DNA of 64,000 nucleotides, from contig JAKMXF010000020.1 of assembly GCA_024704765.1 (NCBI GenBank), positions 25,669 to 89,668 of the forward strand, in the 5' to 3' direction. This DNA is from Oopsacas minuta. Lineage: Eukaryota; Porifera; Hexactinellida; Lyssacinosida; Leucopsacidae. This document shows, in pieces, positions 1 through 12,319 of this stretch. The notes beneath the pieces were generated by a model. It was given only the letters and a program-made list of their open reading frames with translations. It made no database searches and was not told where the DNA came from. The first letter of the stretch is position 1; each line of letters starts with the position of its first letter. The translations under genes were made by a program, and so were the position numbers.

Positions 1-73
1 CAACGGGAGGGGATCCACAGTATATAGCTAATCTATTATAGGGGTCCATGGCTGAAAAGGTTGAGAATCACTG
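1..73. mobile_element. Terminal fragment of a hAT-type element
   Basis: Read on the minus strand, the fragment ends with CAGTGATTCTCAACC, the kind of terminus found on many hAT (Charlie-like) elements. The rest of the element lies beyond the left edge of the window, so neither the partner end nor the 8-bp target duplication can be checked. It has no coding content. Confidence 0.5.
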
Positions 74-118
74 GCCTGAATATCAAATTTAACGATTAAT
101 ATAAATCTTATCGTTTAC

Positions 119-3100
119 CTAAAAGCTATTCCTCCCTTCTTAATCTTTGCTATCCAGATAGCTCCCCTCTCCCCTTGTACAGGTCCATTCAGTGTGATTC
201 CTAGACTGGGAAGGCCTGACCTCATCAGTTTTATATTGAAGGTTCCAGAAGAGGGTGTTACTGCTTCGTTGACATCTAATTCTACCAACAAGTCTAGAAT
301 CTTATTCTGCATTATACTATCTTGTATCAATTGTTGACATTGAACAGTAGATTGTATAGGATGATCATTGATTGTCAATATATGATCTCCTTCCATCAAC
401 ACTCCACATCTAAATAGATAATTACACACTCAAAGCAATTCTAGCAATAATTTCTTTAAACTCACTGATATGCTGGAGAATTGTAGTCTATGCTAGCAAT
501 GATAACATGTCCTGAAGAGGGATGTGATAGAGTATCGATACCGATTCCATATCCGTCTAGTGTGGGGTTGAGTTGCACTATGAGGGACTCTTGCCTGGCT
601 GGCAAACGTTGTAGCGTCATAGTGCTCCTAACTGATGGACAAATAATAAGTAAGGCGAGATTACTAAATTCAAACTACAAGTTTCGTGACATTTCGTCAA
701 CTTATAACAATTCAGTGTATTTCCATAATGAGCACATATAGTACTTTTGATGTGTGCAGTATTAATTAGTATAGCAGAACCATTTAGTACTTATTAATGA
801 GAATAGTGGTAAGAGGATTGCACTCAATTAGTTAAGAGAGGAGACAAATGTCATAATTCGATAAATTGTTTGACATTGATTTGGAGTTAAATTGTGAAGA
901 TATTAAAAATAATAGTTACACAATATATCTCATTGGGACTTAAAATACGAAAAGGTACAAGGTAGTTAGTAGGTAAATATCACTAATTCAAGTCGACTTA
1001 TTAATAGAAATTATTTCATACTTTTTGCTCTGTAAATATTCCAAATAAGCTGCCATGTTAACATGTTTACCGTGCGTGTTCATAAGTTCTACTCTTATTA
1101 TTATTAACGAACTTACAATCTTAGTTCTATGAAACTATTAATATTCCTATTGAAGGACTATTTAGTAATAAAGATCGGAAAAGTTACTAATAACTATTAA
1201 CAAATATTTCAAATACGTGCTGCTATATTGTATTATACAATTGAAGCCTAATGACATTATGTAACCCCGTATCATAGCAACCTTACAGTGTCAAGTGTGA
1301 ATATTGTACTAAAGACAATAGATCTTCTAATTACACTATTGAAGTGATAACCTCGATACATTTCACTACATTAACCTTTGAAATAGAATTGATTAGTATA
1401 ATATGCCTGAACGTGAACACGATACTCGTTCCAGAAATGTTCAATCAGGTGACTTCTGAGGACTCCTCTAATTAGAGTGGAGATTTACAATGAATAGCGG
1501 AATGCCATGGAACGAAATGTCGGTAATCCGCAATAGGCTCTTTGCATATAACACAGCTGTTAAAATAACTATATTATGTATGTATTGTAAAGATTACTTG
1601 ATTGAGATGAGAGAGCCCCTGGTCTGAATCCATAATCAGCTGTTGATGAATTGAGTTGAGAAATAGAATCACTATTACCTAGAAAATAATTAAAGTTATA
1701 CTATTCCATTAACTGAATTAATCTTTCCAAAGGAAATAGAAATAACTAACTCATTTTAGGCTGGTAGTCTTTGTTAAAAAATGGATTCCTGGGGTATGGG
1801 TTGTTGCCAGGAAGTAGCTCTAATGAGACTCTAACAGATTGAACCTGTAAGAGCTTAGATGAGTCTAAGACACTAAGACCCTGTACATTTTGTGCGTTGA
1901 TTGAGATTATCTGATCTCCGATATAGAGAGCACCACTCCTATAACAAAATTCATTATTACAGCATAGATTTACAAAATATCCTATTTAATATGTAATCAG
2001 AGCTAACCTGTCCGAAATACTACCGGCTTTAATACTAGATATGATTATTGATCCTCCTGGAGTAGGACTACCTAAATAGAGTGAAGAGATGGAAATATTT
2101 CAAAGTTGTATCCTCGTTAAAACATTATATTGAAAAGAAATAAATGCATAAATTCTGTTCAAGAGGAGATAGATTTTTCGTTAAGATTAATTATTATACA
2201 TATATTCAATAAGGCATGAAAAGCAATTCTGGTAGTCGATCAGTAATTATCTCGGAATAAGTTAGACAAGATTTATAATGAACTGGTTAATTAATTTAGA
2301 TATTCCTCGATAAGTGAAATAAAGAACAGGGCTAGTTGAGGTTAAACAGGCATTTTGCATTGCAGGAAGGAAGCGTTCGAAGTTCAGGTGTTTCGATGAC
2401 AGGGAGGGTTCGTTGGAGAATTTGATTAAGTGGTATTTTGTATTTAACAAGAACAAAAGTTTATGAAGGGTAGCGCAGCTTATCACTTTATATTTAGTGA
2501 TTCATTTTCATCCATATTTTCTAAGGCTAAAACGAATATTCTAAAATCGAAACTGTAACGAACGAATATTCGTTCGTTTTGATGACTAATCATTTCACAC
2601 CTTGATCGCAATATCTGCTGATGAAAATATAAAATTTAATCAAACAACCCTAATTCGAGCAAAAAATATTCCGGCCTTTTAAGCGGAGTCTACTATACTA
2701 GTGTCTCCATCGTTTGGCATTTTTCTGAAGTATTTTGGATAATTGGATCTAGTTCTAAGAATATTCTCACTGCTTGGACAAATTACGATCATTAGCGGCC
2801 ACAACTTTCTTGTATAAACATTTTATAGTTCGTTAATTACAACTATTTATCTACATAACTGATTTTTTGGGATTGCTTAAGATTTTGTATATCAACTAAT
2901 TTTTAAGCTTCAGCTTGGGTATTTCAAATTCCCGTTGGAAACGCTGTACTGTACTATAAGACAAAATATTTACCCAAAATTAAGCTCTGTGTAGGGTGAT
3001 AATAAAGTTAAGAGGAGTAATCGTAATCTCTACATAAGACTCCTATCGGTTTCTATTCCTAACGGATAAAATGAATGTAATATGAGTCTATAAACTATGG

Positions 3101-6100
3101 CTATAACAAGAATGAAGTTCTACATAACGTTTATGAGCGCGAGAGCTTGATGGAATATCTGAGAGACTGTAGGATCTATGTCCTTGATGTCCAGGAGAGA
3201 TTCTATCCTCTCATCGAACTGTTTAAGGTAATTAGCGTTATCTGTGATAAGGAACTGGAGTTGTTGCGAGATAGTGGAGAACCAATAAGTTTTGAATTCC
3301 TGTTTGTCTGCTTTGCACTTTATAATGTATTCATTCAAACTACTAATGCAGCGAGTGAAAAACACAAAGAAGAAATCTTCAAGGGCATGCTCACACTCTT
3401 GATGCAATTTGCAGTGTTGTCTTATCTTTTCATTGGTAGGTGGTTCTCCCATTAGAGATCCTTCCTCACTCTCAACCAATTCAAGTCTCTCTTTCATTTC
3501 CCGTAACTCTTGCGTCTCACGGCCTAGACGAACTAATTCCCGCTTGAAAAAGCAAAGCATTGAGTTGATAATATCCCAGATATACGAGTGAGATACCAAC
3601 TGACTTCTGGTGTCAGGTCTGAACACCCATGACAAGATAGAATTACAGTCTATTATCCCCAATTGAAGGAGATGTGAGACACAAAACACCAGCTTCTGAG
3701 GCACACGATACCAGAAATCAATTACCGCTAGAATGCAGGTGACCTTCTCTTGCTCGTGAGCAAATAATTGAGAGAAAATGCCAAAGAATCTGTCCATAGA
3801 AATACGAGTGAAGTGAAGAGTATGACGCCCAATCTGCAAAATACATTGAGTTATCATTCTAGCGAGAGACTCCTGATCACTGGACACAGCCATCACATCA
3901 TTCCGTAGCTGTTCACTCAAAGCTTCCTTGTTTAATGCGTTCTTCCAACCGCGATTTACAGCCTCTATTTTCGAGAATATAAGCTTAGCATTAACAGATG
4001 CTGTGTCAGAATCTGACAGAAGGTCGTATACAAAGTTGCTAGAGGGAGGAGGTGGCATAGTTGAATTGAACTCCTGAGGAAGTATCTTTCGAATCTTTTC
4101 GTAATATGAGAGAGATATACTTCGGTCTAGCACATCTTTAAGGAAGCATCTCTGGGGATGATCCGGTTCCTTTTCCAGGGCAGGGAGCCAATCCTCCCAC
4201 CTCCATTGGAACTGGTAATTGTTGAGGATAATCACAAACCAGCGGAGGAACCTGGCTCTACAGATACAGTTCATCATCTCCAACCGCTCAAATAGCATCT
4301 GTGAGGCTTGCGCTAGGATAGCAGGGAATTTCCCCGGCTTAAGTGAGTTTATTTCTAGCATAACGGAAGCGTAGAACGGGAGCGGGTATGGAGGGTGTGG
4401 GAGTGTCATCATGTGAGAGAACAGAATTTCTCCGATGAGATGATAAACCGCAAGAGAGCTTTCTCTCTGAGCTAAACCCACTAGACTAACAGCACATTCC
4501 TTCCGGTCTTTGTAGTAAGTTTGCAATATACCGGATATTGTCTGCTCCACTAGGAAACGCTCGATAGAGTCAGGATCGGACAGATGAGGTCCTTTGAAAA
4601 TGTCAGTACTGTCAAATAAATGGAAGCAAGCTCGAGGCAGAGGGTAGTGCATGTCAGCACTGTGCTCAGGGAGATCTAGACTCTCAATCTTGTGTTGAAA
4701 TGCGTCGCTCAATACTCGTCTCAAACCGACATAGATTTTAGGCAGATAGTGTTCTTTCCATCCCAACTGCCGCATGGTCTGAACTTGTACCCACAGTTGC
4801 CCAAGCTGATCATTAGCCACTTGAGTAGGATAGGTTCTGTCCAAAACCTGGAGTGCGGGAAGAAACAATATCTTTCGTTTAGTAGAGATATAGCTCTCTA
4901 TTATAGTGAGAATCTCTTCGAGACCTTTCGGCTTGTCTTGATCGATCTGAGCAGCAGCCCAGGGGAGAGCAGACAGTACCGCCCATATGTACCAGTCTGC
5001 TCTATTCTGTGGAATATCTTTTTCATAGGTTACTGTAATGAATACATTATAAATGGTAAGGAGAGAGGAAGTCGATAAGACATTGCAGTTCAGAAGCTCA
5101 CTCAGAAATCGCATAATCTGAGCGGCAGTGTTGAAGCGACAGCGACTCAAACTCTTTTCTAGCTCTTCCTTCAGGGTATGGACAAAATCCTCCACAAAGT
5201 CATAGTTTTGATGGTTGAGAACTCCTATAAGAGCTGCAAAGGAGGCGGTCCTCTCTGGGAGAATCAGGGCGCAGTAAATCAATCTCTTCTTAATGAAGTC
5301 ATGCATCCTTTGCTGAATCTTGCCTACTAATCTTCCATTTAGAATTTTAGCGAGGTCTCGACTTTTCTCCACCAAGGACTCTGGAGTTGAGTTGTACTCT
5401 TCCTGGACTTTACCGAACTTTATTATCAACTCTTCCAGCTTAGCTTCCAAGGATTCTTCGGTCTCTACATCGCGCTCGTAGTATCGGCTCCTCTTTTCAC
5501 CACCCATATGCGAACCTCCACGACGTTTGAACCCCCTCCGAACTCCTCTGTCATTACGCGGTCTAGAACTAGCATGGGAATGCTGGTATTCGGCCATAAC
5601 ATAAGGTAAGTAAGAATGTGGACAAGTAATTATAAGAATATGAATGGAAAAGAAAGATTATACTATTTTAATGTAGAAAACTAGATATCATAGTATTGGA
5701 AGTGCTATTGAGTTGATTCTGAGTATATTTGTTTCACCAGAGATCATTCTTATAGTATAATTATATGGTAGAATAATAATAAAAATAGAAAGCTGAATTG
5801 GAGGGGATAATCTATATCCTTGGTAATTAATACGCTGTAGTAAAATGCAATCTAAAAAACTAGTAAATGTCTCCTGAAAAGTTTTACAAAATTTAAATAC
5901 TCATAACATTTTCTAAGGAGATATTAGGTATCAAATTTCTGAGTAGAAAGTAATAAGATTACCATAAATGTATGTGTTAGGGTAACAAGTGAAGTTGGGC
6001 GTTTTGCAAATGTTAACTTTTTATGCAATTTGCAAATTGTCCAGAAAAATTTTGGTAATTAATTTTGGTACTAAACTGTTTTGCTCTTGAAACTCAATAG

Positions 6101-9100
6101 AGTTTCAAGAGCACCAGGTTGGCATGGTAATTGAATTCTCTACTCTAGGGTAATGGGTCATGCATTATGGGTCATGACCCATCAATGTTTTATTCATAAT
6201 TTCATATACAATGTATAGCTACGAGGTATTACTGCTGAGAACCTTGTTAATAATAGAGTTTTAATAATACCATAAAGCACGAGTAATATACGTATACGTA
6301 TGTCTTCAGGTATACTAATAGCAACTACATTCATTAATATACCTTTAGTGCCTTTAATGCTCGTGGAATATCATAACATCTCAACGTAATGCAATGTTGC
6401 CAGAGAATATCAAAGCTGTCTCGATCGTGTTAGATGGATATAAAAACAACTTGGTTTCATGATTGTGTTAAACGAAATGCACTAGAACCTCGTTAATAAG
6501 TACACCAAGGGACTATCGAGATTTGTACTCCTTATCCGGAGTACGTCTTAACCGGAGTAAAAACAATTGAATATCCATTGTATGGACTAAAATTGGGTAA
6601 AATTCTGTTTGTCTTAACCGGAAATTCGTATTAAATGTGTTCGTATTAACGAAGTTTCACTGTACACACATTATATATTCTTATAATAATCAAATACATG
6701 GATGATCAGGATGGGTCAGTGACCCATTTGCAGCTCTGATATAAGTATTATAGATCTCTAGAATTTACTTAGAACTTGAAGAGTGGATTACAGGAAGTAA
6801 TTGGACTCTAGTGATCTCAGATTTGTCCAATCCCTTAACGCTGTAAGTCTACAAATATTTTCATTCGGCATCAAGAAAGAAGTTTCATTTTGAAAGTAAG
6901 ACTACCCACCTGGGCATTGTGTAAGGTGGGATTATTATTAATTTGCTTATTAAGTAAATTTTTTGATTATATTCACTTTAATCATAATTCATCCTTCTCT
7001 TAGGTTAAATTCTAAATATATACTTTTAAAGAAAAATTCCAAAAGTACAAAAGAATAGTTTGTCGTACTCTGTCATGATAACAGAATAATTACTGTTCCT
7101 GAGATAATGATTACACAATTCTAAACGTTTATTGTGTAATATATCTTAGCTCATACAATTACGATTACCAGGAACTAAATATAGAAGATTCAGTTATGTT
7201 GATATATAATAAGAGCGGAAAAGCTTTGTAAAGGCCTGTTGTATGATATTTTGAGGGGAATGCTGGAAGTCACCAGCAAGGGGCGTGCCTAATTTCCGGG
7301 ACGTGAAGTGACGTGACGGTCTCGGAAAATGTAGATGCCTAAAGTACTTGACGTTATTGCGCGCGACTCGGGATTACCGCTCAAATTCATCTCCCAAAGT
7401 GTATAACTATATGTTTTATGGATAAGACGCCGCCATTTGTTTATTCAGGGTGTATTGACTCCCGAGATACTACTCTAGAGTGTTTGCTTGCTCCCGGTGA
7501 TCGCCTTTTTGGAAGCTAAACACAAGCATTTATGGGACCCCTGAGGTCCGTATATCGCTAACCAATCCAGTGAAATAGGACCCTTACTAATTTCTCACAC
7601 TAGCTATAAGCCGCGATAGATGGCTCGTTGGCCAAATGTTTTACTGTATTAGTTATCAGGCCATCCTCACACGCTTAAACCGCCAGAATATTTCACGTAC
7701 TAGCTCTAAGATCCCGGGAAAGTAGGGATAGCACAGAATACATGAAACATATAGTTATACATTTGGGTGATGTATTTAGGAGGCTACCATAACGTCACGT
7801 CCCGTATTTTAAGCATCTACTTTTTCAGGGGCCGTCACGTTACGTCACGTCCCGGAAATTAGGCACGCCCACAACAAGGGTGTTGTCAAATTACTAACAA
7901 TATAAATTAAGCATTCAATAAGCTTCAAGATTTGGGGCAGCGCTTTGCGCGTCAATTCCACTACTATTTAATTGGGAAACAATTCAAAAAACTTCACCGA
8001 TATGGTGCATAAAATTTGATATTGTTGCTATAAAAGTGGTTGCTGGGACATTTCGTCATAACTCACAACAATATACGTATTAGTTGAATGGTATGACATT
8101 GCAGTTTTAGCAATTTCCCGAATGTACAATGGTTAAATTCAATCCTGATTATTTATAATACAAATCTAATGTATATCTAAAGAATGAAAAGGATCGGGAG
8201 CGCTTAATGCTCTGTAGAATGATCGTATTCAGTAATACTATATTACAAAGCATTAAGCAATCGGATTCCAACAAAATATTCTTCTAGTGTATATACAAAC
8301 CAGATGAAATAGAAACTTGTTAGAAAAGTAACCACACAATAATATAATCATTCTGTATAAAATCGATAAATAATTATTAATAAAGGATAAGCTTATCCGT
8401 GATTAACCAGCTGTAGTCAATAAATTATATTAAGAAAAATCGCCCTCATTTAAGTACTCCTGCTCAAATAAAATATTTTATCTATATGGGTATTTATATC
8501 TCAGGGAAATAGGCGGCTATTTTTCCCCTATAGCTACCATAATATCATTTGAACGTACATTATCAAGTGGGATGCCATTATCGGCTGGTAGTGAAAAGTT
8601 GGATTGCTTAGCAGAAGTGTAGCAAGCCGGCCTAACAGCTATGGTTGTTGCATAGCATTTTACGAGTACATAGTTGTAACAACAAAATCGAATTTAAAGA
8701 TTAAATCCTATAAATATCACACCTCACACAATAGGGTTCTACTTTATGGAATGTAGTAATACTGATAGAATCTCGGCGCTTGTTCCAGCTTGTTTTGTAG
8801 AAAATTCGGTAATGTACTTTGCCAATTACCTTATCTGGTGGTGGTGGTGGCTTATTTACAAGGTTGCAACTGGAAAGTTCAATATTCGGTTCAACATATT
8901 ATTAACGCTCTACTGTCTGGCCAGGTTGTACATTTTATTAAGAAATCCACATGACTGTACTTTCACGTATGAATAATAATACAAATTGATTAAACTTACC
9001 AATGAGAGAAAGTCCGAGAGAACTGCCTGGAGTTCTTAATAGCTCTAACGTGTAGGGTCCTTTTGCTGATTTGAGGTTTTCTAAGAATGAATTAGTTATC

Positions 9101-12100
9101 TACATGTATTGCTATTGGCTAATATTCAGCCTTGCATATAGTAATATACATATACTTCAAATATAAAAATAACAAAAGGAAACTTACCGTGAATAGCCAC
9201 GGGATATTCAACTTCAAAACTAGCTACCTCTCTTCCCTCAGAAATAAGAGTAGTGGCATCCCTCAGGGAAGCGCCCTTCAGGGATATTCCATTAATGGAG
9301 AGTAGTTTGTCTCCAGGTTTCAATAGACCGAGCCTAGAAAGAAGAGAAACTGGTTAAACCAAACTCGTAAGATTGTAATATTAACAAATAAATATCTCAC
9401 CTATAAACAGTGCTGCATGGATAGATGTGAGATATTCTGAGTTCAAACTCATCACATAGTGGAGCTCCTTCTAAAGGTATAATAAAAGTAAGTTTAATAT
9501 TTAATGCTTAGGTTTGGATTTACTTTGTGAGGGTTCTGAGCCAATCAAACAATGGACGGTGGAGTGGATCCAGAATAAAATTCATTATAAATCATAGTTT
9601 GAAAAATTCTTAATAATTTCCCCATCGGCAATCTATATCCAATAATTTAAAAAGAAATCTAGAGTATATCTTTAATAATGTTTACAAAGCGAATCAGATT
9701 CCATACATAACAATGAAACGATAAGAGACTTATCTTATTCTTGTTCTTAAGGATATGTGCTCGTACCCGTATGTCCCAGCTTAAATCCGTCCTGTTACTG
9801 ATAATATTTAGCTTACCTGGTCCATCTAATGAAAATCCGTAATCATAGTTCTCCTTTGGTAGTGTGAGACATGTTATCTTGCTCTTCTCAAACCCACAAG
9901 CTGGTAATATAATTTTGTATTAGAATTAAGTATAATTCGGAATTATTTGTCAAATATTAGGAATTTAGCTTTAGAGTTAAACTAATGTCCAATAAGTGAA
10001 TAATTTCTCAATTCTCATTACCCACGACATTGCGATGTCTGATTTCGAAAAATAGCATATATTCAATAAAATAACGGGTTGATACTAGATCACATCAGGA
10101 TACTCGCCTACTTTATATAATATAGAGATTGGTGAATTATACAACAGTATAGTCAATAGAGATGCAAGTGCGTGTTCAATAATGAATATTTTCAATTTGA
10201 TAGATAAAATGGGTCGAATAGACAGAGTGTTTGCACTAACAAGGGCTGCACTCTACCACAAATCAAAGTTAGTACAGCTGCCAGATTAACAGAACTTCAT
10301 AACGCCATAACTAGACAAGTAAACCGTGACAGCACTCCGCTTAAGTACATTAAGTTTATCTGTTTAAATATATTTAGAATTGAGTGTATTTAGAAGTATT
10401 CATAAATGGGAAAATAATCTATAATAAGTAGCCTAGTGTCTAAACACAGAACAAAATGATAAATTATGAAAAATAACTTACGGCCTTGAGAGGAATCAAA
10501 CTCCAGCTGTAGACTGATGACAGGTCCTGCGTTGACTAAGATATTAGCTACTTCTTCATGCTTCAATTGATTAGTTTGAATGCCATTTACTGCTTTAATA
10601 ACATCTCCTACTTGTACAGCCTCACTCCTTTACAAAACATAATATAATATATCTACATAGCAGACTGTAATATTAATTGTTTAAACAGTAATATCGTGGT
10701 TAACTAAGGTATTTACAACTGGACTTTACCAAAATGTTTGTAATTAGGTTTTAATTAATTGATTAGGATAATTAGAGTTGGTTAAACATAACAGATTAAC
10801 CCTACTAATTAATTCGGTATATAAGAAATTCAGCAATATTTTCTTGAAACGGAATCATTTTTTTTATTTCTTAATGAATGTTGACAAATTAACAGTGGTG
10901 AACTTGAGGTAAAAAATAAAATAAATATAAAGTAGGTGGACAATAATTCTGCATTATTCATAAACTCTTTGATAAAATTAGCCACAATTCTGCTAAAAGG
11001 CCTAGAAATAAAGAATAAGAATTACTTTCAATCATACTTTGCAGCTATACTGTCCGGACTGATCTCTTGGATAGTAATAGGACTAGCTTGATCTACACCA
11101 CCTAACAGATAGAAGTTATGTTAAACTTGTCTGTTTTATTGTAAGAATAGCAGCTGTAAATATTAACTAACCAGAAAATATAATCCCAAGGGATTGATTA
11201 TTCTCTCTGATTAATTCGATATAACTGTACTCCTTGCGTAGTAGCAATACATCGTCTGTATGATATAAACAGATAATTAAACACAGAAATATTACAGAGC
11301 AAAATCTAATAGTAATTATTTCCAATTCATTTACAAATATACTAAGTAGACACGATAATTGGATACGATATGTGATAATGTTGGTGCTAGAGTTCTAATG
11401 AACTATAAGATGTGAAAAGAGATATTACTGATGGATATTTATTCAATTGTACTCCTCATCTTGCATACAGATATTACAGAAGATAGGAGTTAACTCCGAA
11501 TCAAACACCTAAACTATGTATCCTGGGAACAACTTTATAATCGAGCTATTCAAAGCTAAAACGCATTATTTTAATACCAGATTATTAATTCAATTGCGTA
11601 CGTACAGGCTCACAAACCGCATTTGAACCTCGGTCTATGAGGTTCTATTGTATTAGCTACCATAAATATGGGAGTTAAATAATTACCTAGTGTAGAAGCC
11701 TGTGCATCTGAATTCCTTCTGGAGTTAGTTTTATTTTTATTTTTTCTAGACAAGTAAATAAGTAATAATTAAAATATGAAATAATCATAATATGAAAAAT
11801 TGTACTTTGTAGCAGTCTACTAGTATATTAAGTTAATGTATAGTAGCTTCTGCTTTGTAATCGTACACTCGTCGTGATAGAAACAACTCTATATTGTCGG
11901 TTAATAGGAAATGAGCTCGAATGACAGAATTCCAGCTGATAAAGTGGTCGGATTACATAGGTTCTATTAATTTTGAGCGAGACAGATATAGCTACAATCC
12001 ACTTAATAGCTTAAATTCCAATATCTAGGATAACGAGTATACGCTCCCTCTAGACCAGCAACATCAACCCTAATCTGAATCACAAACTATAAAATATAAC

Positions 12101-12319
12101 AGACTAGGGTAGAGATGCTAAATGGAGTAAGTCGTCTCTAAACGAATCTAAATATTCCACAGAGATGGGATCGTAAAACTTACTTGGACCATTTCTTTGA
12201 TGGTTTCCTTTCTAAATCTAAAGAAAAAAGAAATATTAGATAAAGTAAGGAATAGGATATAATATAGTAGAAATATAACAGAATGAAGTATATTTACCCA
12301 TCTGGCAAGTTATACGTAT
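119..12319 (-). CDS. GRIP1: GRIP-like multi-PDZ scaffold protein (partial, N-terminal part)
   Basis: This resembles glutamate-receptor-interacting protein: an adaptor of PDZ domains that binds receptor tails and other partners at membranes. Exons on the minus strand are 12298-12319 (ATG at 12299-12301), 12184-12211, 11687-11745, 11172-11255, 11038-11101, 10482-10627, 9817-9900, 9401-9470, 9188-9333, 9000-9065, 2008-2071, 1751-1938, 466-631 and 119-409. Splice phases join cleanly through every exon from 11745 leftwards. They encode PDZ1 (loop SLGIIFSG, then EAVQVGDVIKAVNGI), PDZ2 (LLKPGDKLLSINGISL), PDZ3, PDZ4 and the start of PDZ5. The PDZ4-5 linker DVNEAVTPSSGTF and IKKGG are close to GRIP1. 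PDZ5 continues past the left edge. The first three small exons and the start codon are less certain. NCBP1 lies in the 6.9-kb intron at 2072-8999. Family assignment is strong; ortholog-level naming is inference. Confidence 0.8.
2557..2578. repeat. 22-bp perfect palindrome
   Basis: The sequence reads the same on both strands: AACGAACGAAT followed by its reverse complement. It lies in the large GRIP intron, downstream of NCBP1. A related half (AACGAATATT) occurs at 2531-2540. No function is assigned. Confidence 0.7.
3120..5597 (-). CDS. NCBP1: Nuclear cap-binding protein subunit 1 (CBP80)
   Basis: This is the large subunit of the nuclear cap-binding complex. With NCBP2 it binds the m7G cap of RNA polymerase II transcripts and supports splicing, export and the pioneer round of translation. 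The single open frame is 825 residues; human NCBP1 is 790. The basic, Arg-rich N-terminus (residues 1-40) resembles the nuclear-localisation segment of the family. The MIF4G-like region follows (about 45-260) with family-like strings such as NRADWYIWAVLSALPWAA and LQVLDRTYPTQ. The two further helical MIF4G-like repeats extend to the C-terminus, with FQWRWEDWLPAL near residue 460. The start is the first ATG (5595-5597), directly before the charged N-terminus. The gene has no intron and sits on the same strand inside an intron of the GRIP-like gene. It could be an ancestral intronless gene or an old retrocopy; the frame is intact, so it is probably functional. Confidence 0.93.
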   Translation of the reverse strand: MAEYQHSHASSRPRNDRGVRRGFKRRGGSHMGGEKRSRYYERDVETEESLEAKLEELIIKFGKVQEEYNSTPESLVEKSRDLAKILNGRLVGKIQQRMHDFIKKRLIYCALILPERTASFAALIGVLNHQNYDFVEDFVHTLKEELEKSLSRCRFNTAAQIMRFLSELLNCNVLSTSSLLTIYNVFITVTYEKDIPQNRADWYIWAVLSALPWAAAQIDQDKPKGLEEILTIIESYISTKRKILFLPALQVLDRTYPTQVANDQLGQLWVQVQTMRQLGWKEHYLPKIYVGLRRVLSDAFQHKIESLDLPEHSADMHYPLPRACFHLFDSTDIFKGPHLSDPDSIERFLVEQTISGILQTYYKDRKECAVSLVGLAQRESSLAVYHLIGEILFSHMMTLPHPPYPLPFYASVMLEINSLKPGKFPAILAQASQMLFERLEMMNCICRARFLRWFVIILNNYQFQWRWEDWLPALEKEPDHPQRCFLKDVLDRSISLSYYEKIRKILPQEFNSTMPPPPSSNFVYDLLSDSDTASVNAKLIFSKIEAVNRGWKNALNKEALSEQLRNDVMAVSSDQESLARMITQCILQIGRHTLHFTRISMDRFFGIFSQLFAHEQEKVTCILAVIDFWYRVPQKLVFCVSHLLQLGIIDCNSILSWVFRPDTRSQLVSHSYIWDIINSMLCFFKRELVRLGRETQELREMKERLELVESEEGSLMGEPPTNEKIRQHCKLHQECEHALEDFFFVFFTRCISSLNEYIIKCKADKQEFKTYWFSTISQQLQFLITDNANYLKQFDERIESLLDIKDIDPTVSQIFHQALALINVM
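6083..6112. repeat. Perfect 13-bp stem with 4-base loop
   Basis: GCTCTTGAAACTC is followed by AATA and then by its exact reverse complement. A transcript from either strand would form a tight hairpin. It lies in the GRIP intron about 0.5 kb upstream of NCBP1. It may be a remnant of a small inverted-repeat element; no function is assigned. Confidence 0.75.
6480..6662. mobile_element. pogo/Tigger-like MITE
   Basis: A non-coding element of about 183 bp. Its right end, read inward, is CAGTGAAACTTCGTTAATAC followed outward by TA. Its left end is the related ACTAGAACCTCGTTAATA. The interior carries the CCTTATCCGGAG and TTAACCGGA motifs also seen in the copy at 53135-53287. The terminus type and TA target fit the pogo branch of Tc1/mariner. 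The left terminus has diverged. Confidence 0.6.
7281..7870. mobile_element. 590-bp MITE with long GC-rich inverted repeats
   Basis: The left end GGGCGTGCCTAATTTCCGGG and the reverse complement of the right end match for about 60 bp. Both ends continue into ACGTCACGTC/GACGTGACG motifs and into the block AGATGCCTAAA. A second, inverted and end-truncated copy lies at 22613-23092 and shares the interior, including TGATAACTAATACAGTAAAA. There is no coding capacity, and no clear target duplication is visible, so the superfamily is not assigned. Confidence 0.75.

Larger units (their letters stand above)
5598..8999. other. Rest of the large GRIP intron; no further gene
   Basis: Upstream of NCBP1 this intron holds a perfect hairpin, a pogo-like MITE, two palindromes built on ATGGGTCA (6167-6182 and 6711-6727) and a 590-bp GC-rich-ended MITE. 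Short open frames, such as one at 8746-8976, show no recognisable protein. The NCBP1 promoter should lie just right of 5597, but no clear motif was found. Confidence 0.6.

Noticed and set aside
4692-5078. Plus-strand frame opposite NCBP1
   Set aside because: It is the antisense shadow of the NCBP1 coding sequence.
8746-8976. Small plus-strand protein
   Set aside because: It has no family resemblance, lies in the GRIP intron, and includes a GGTGGTGGTGGT-type low-complexity run.
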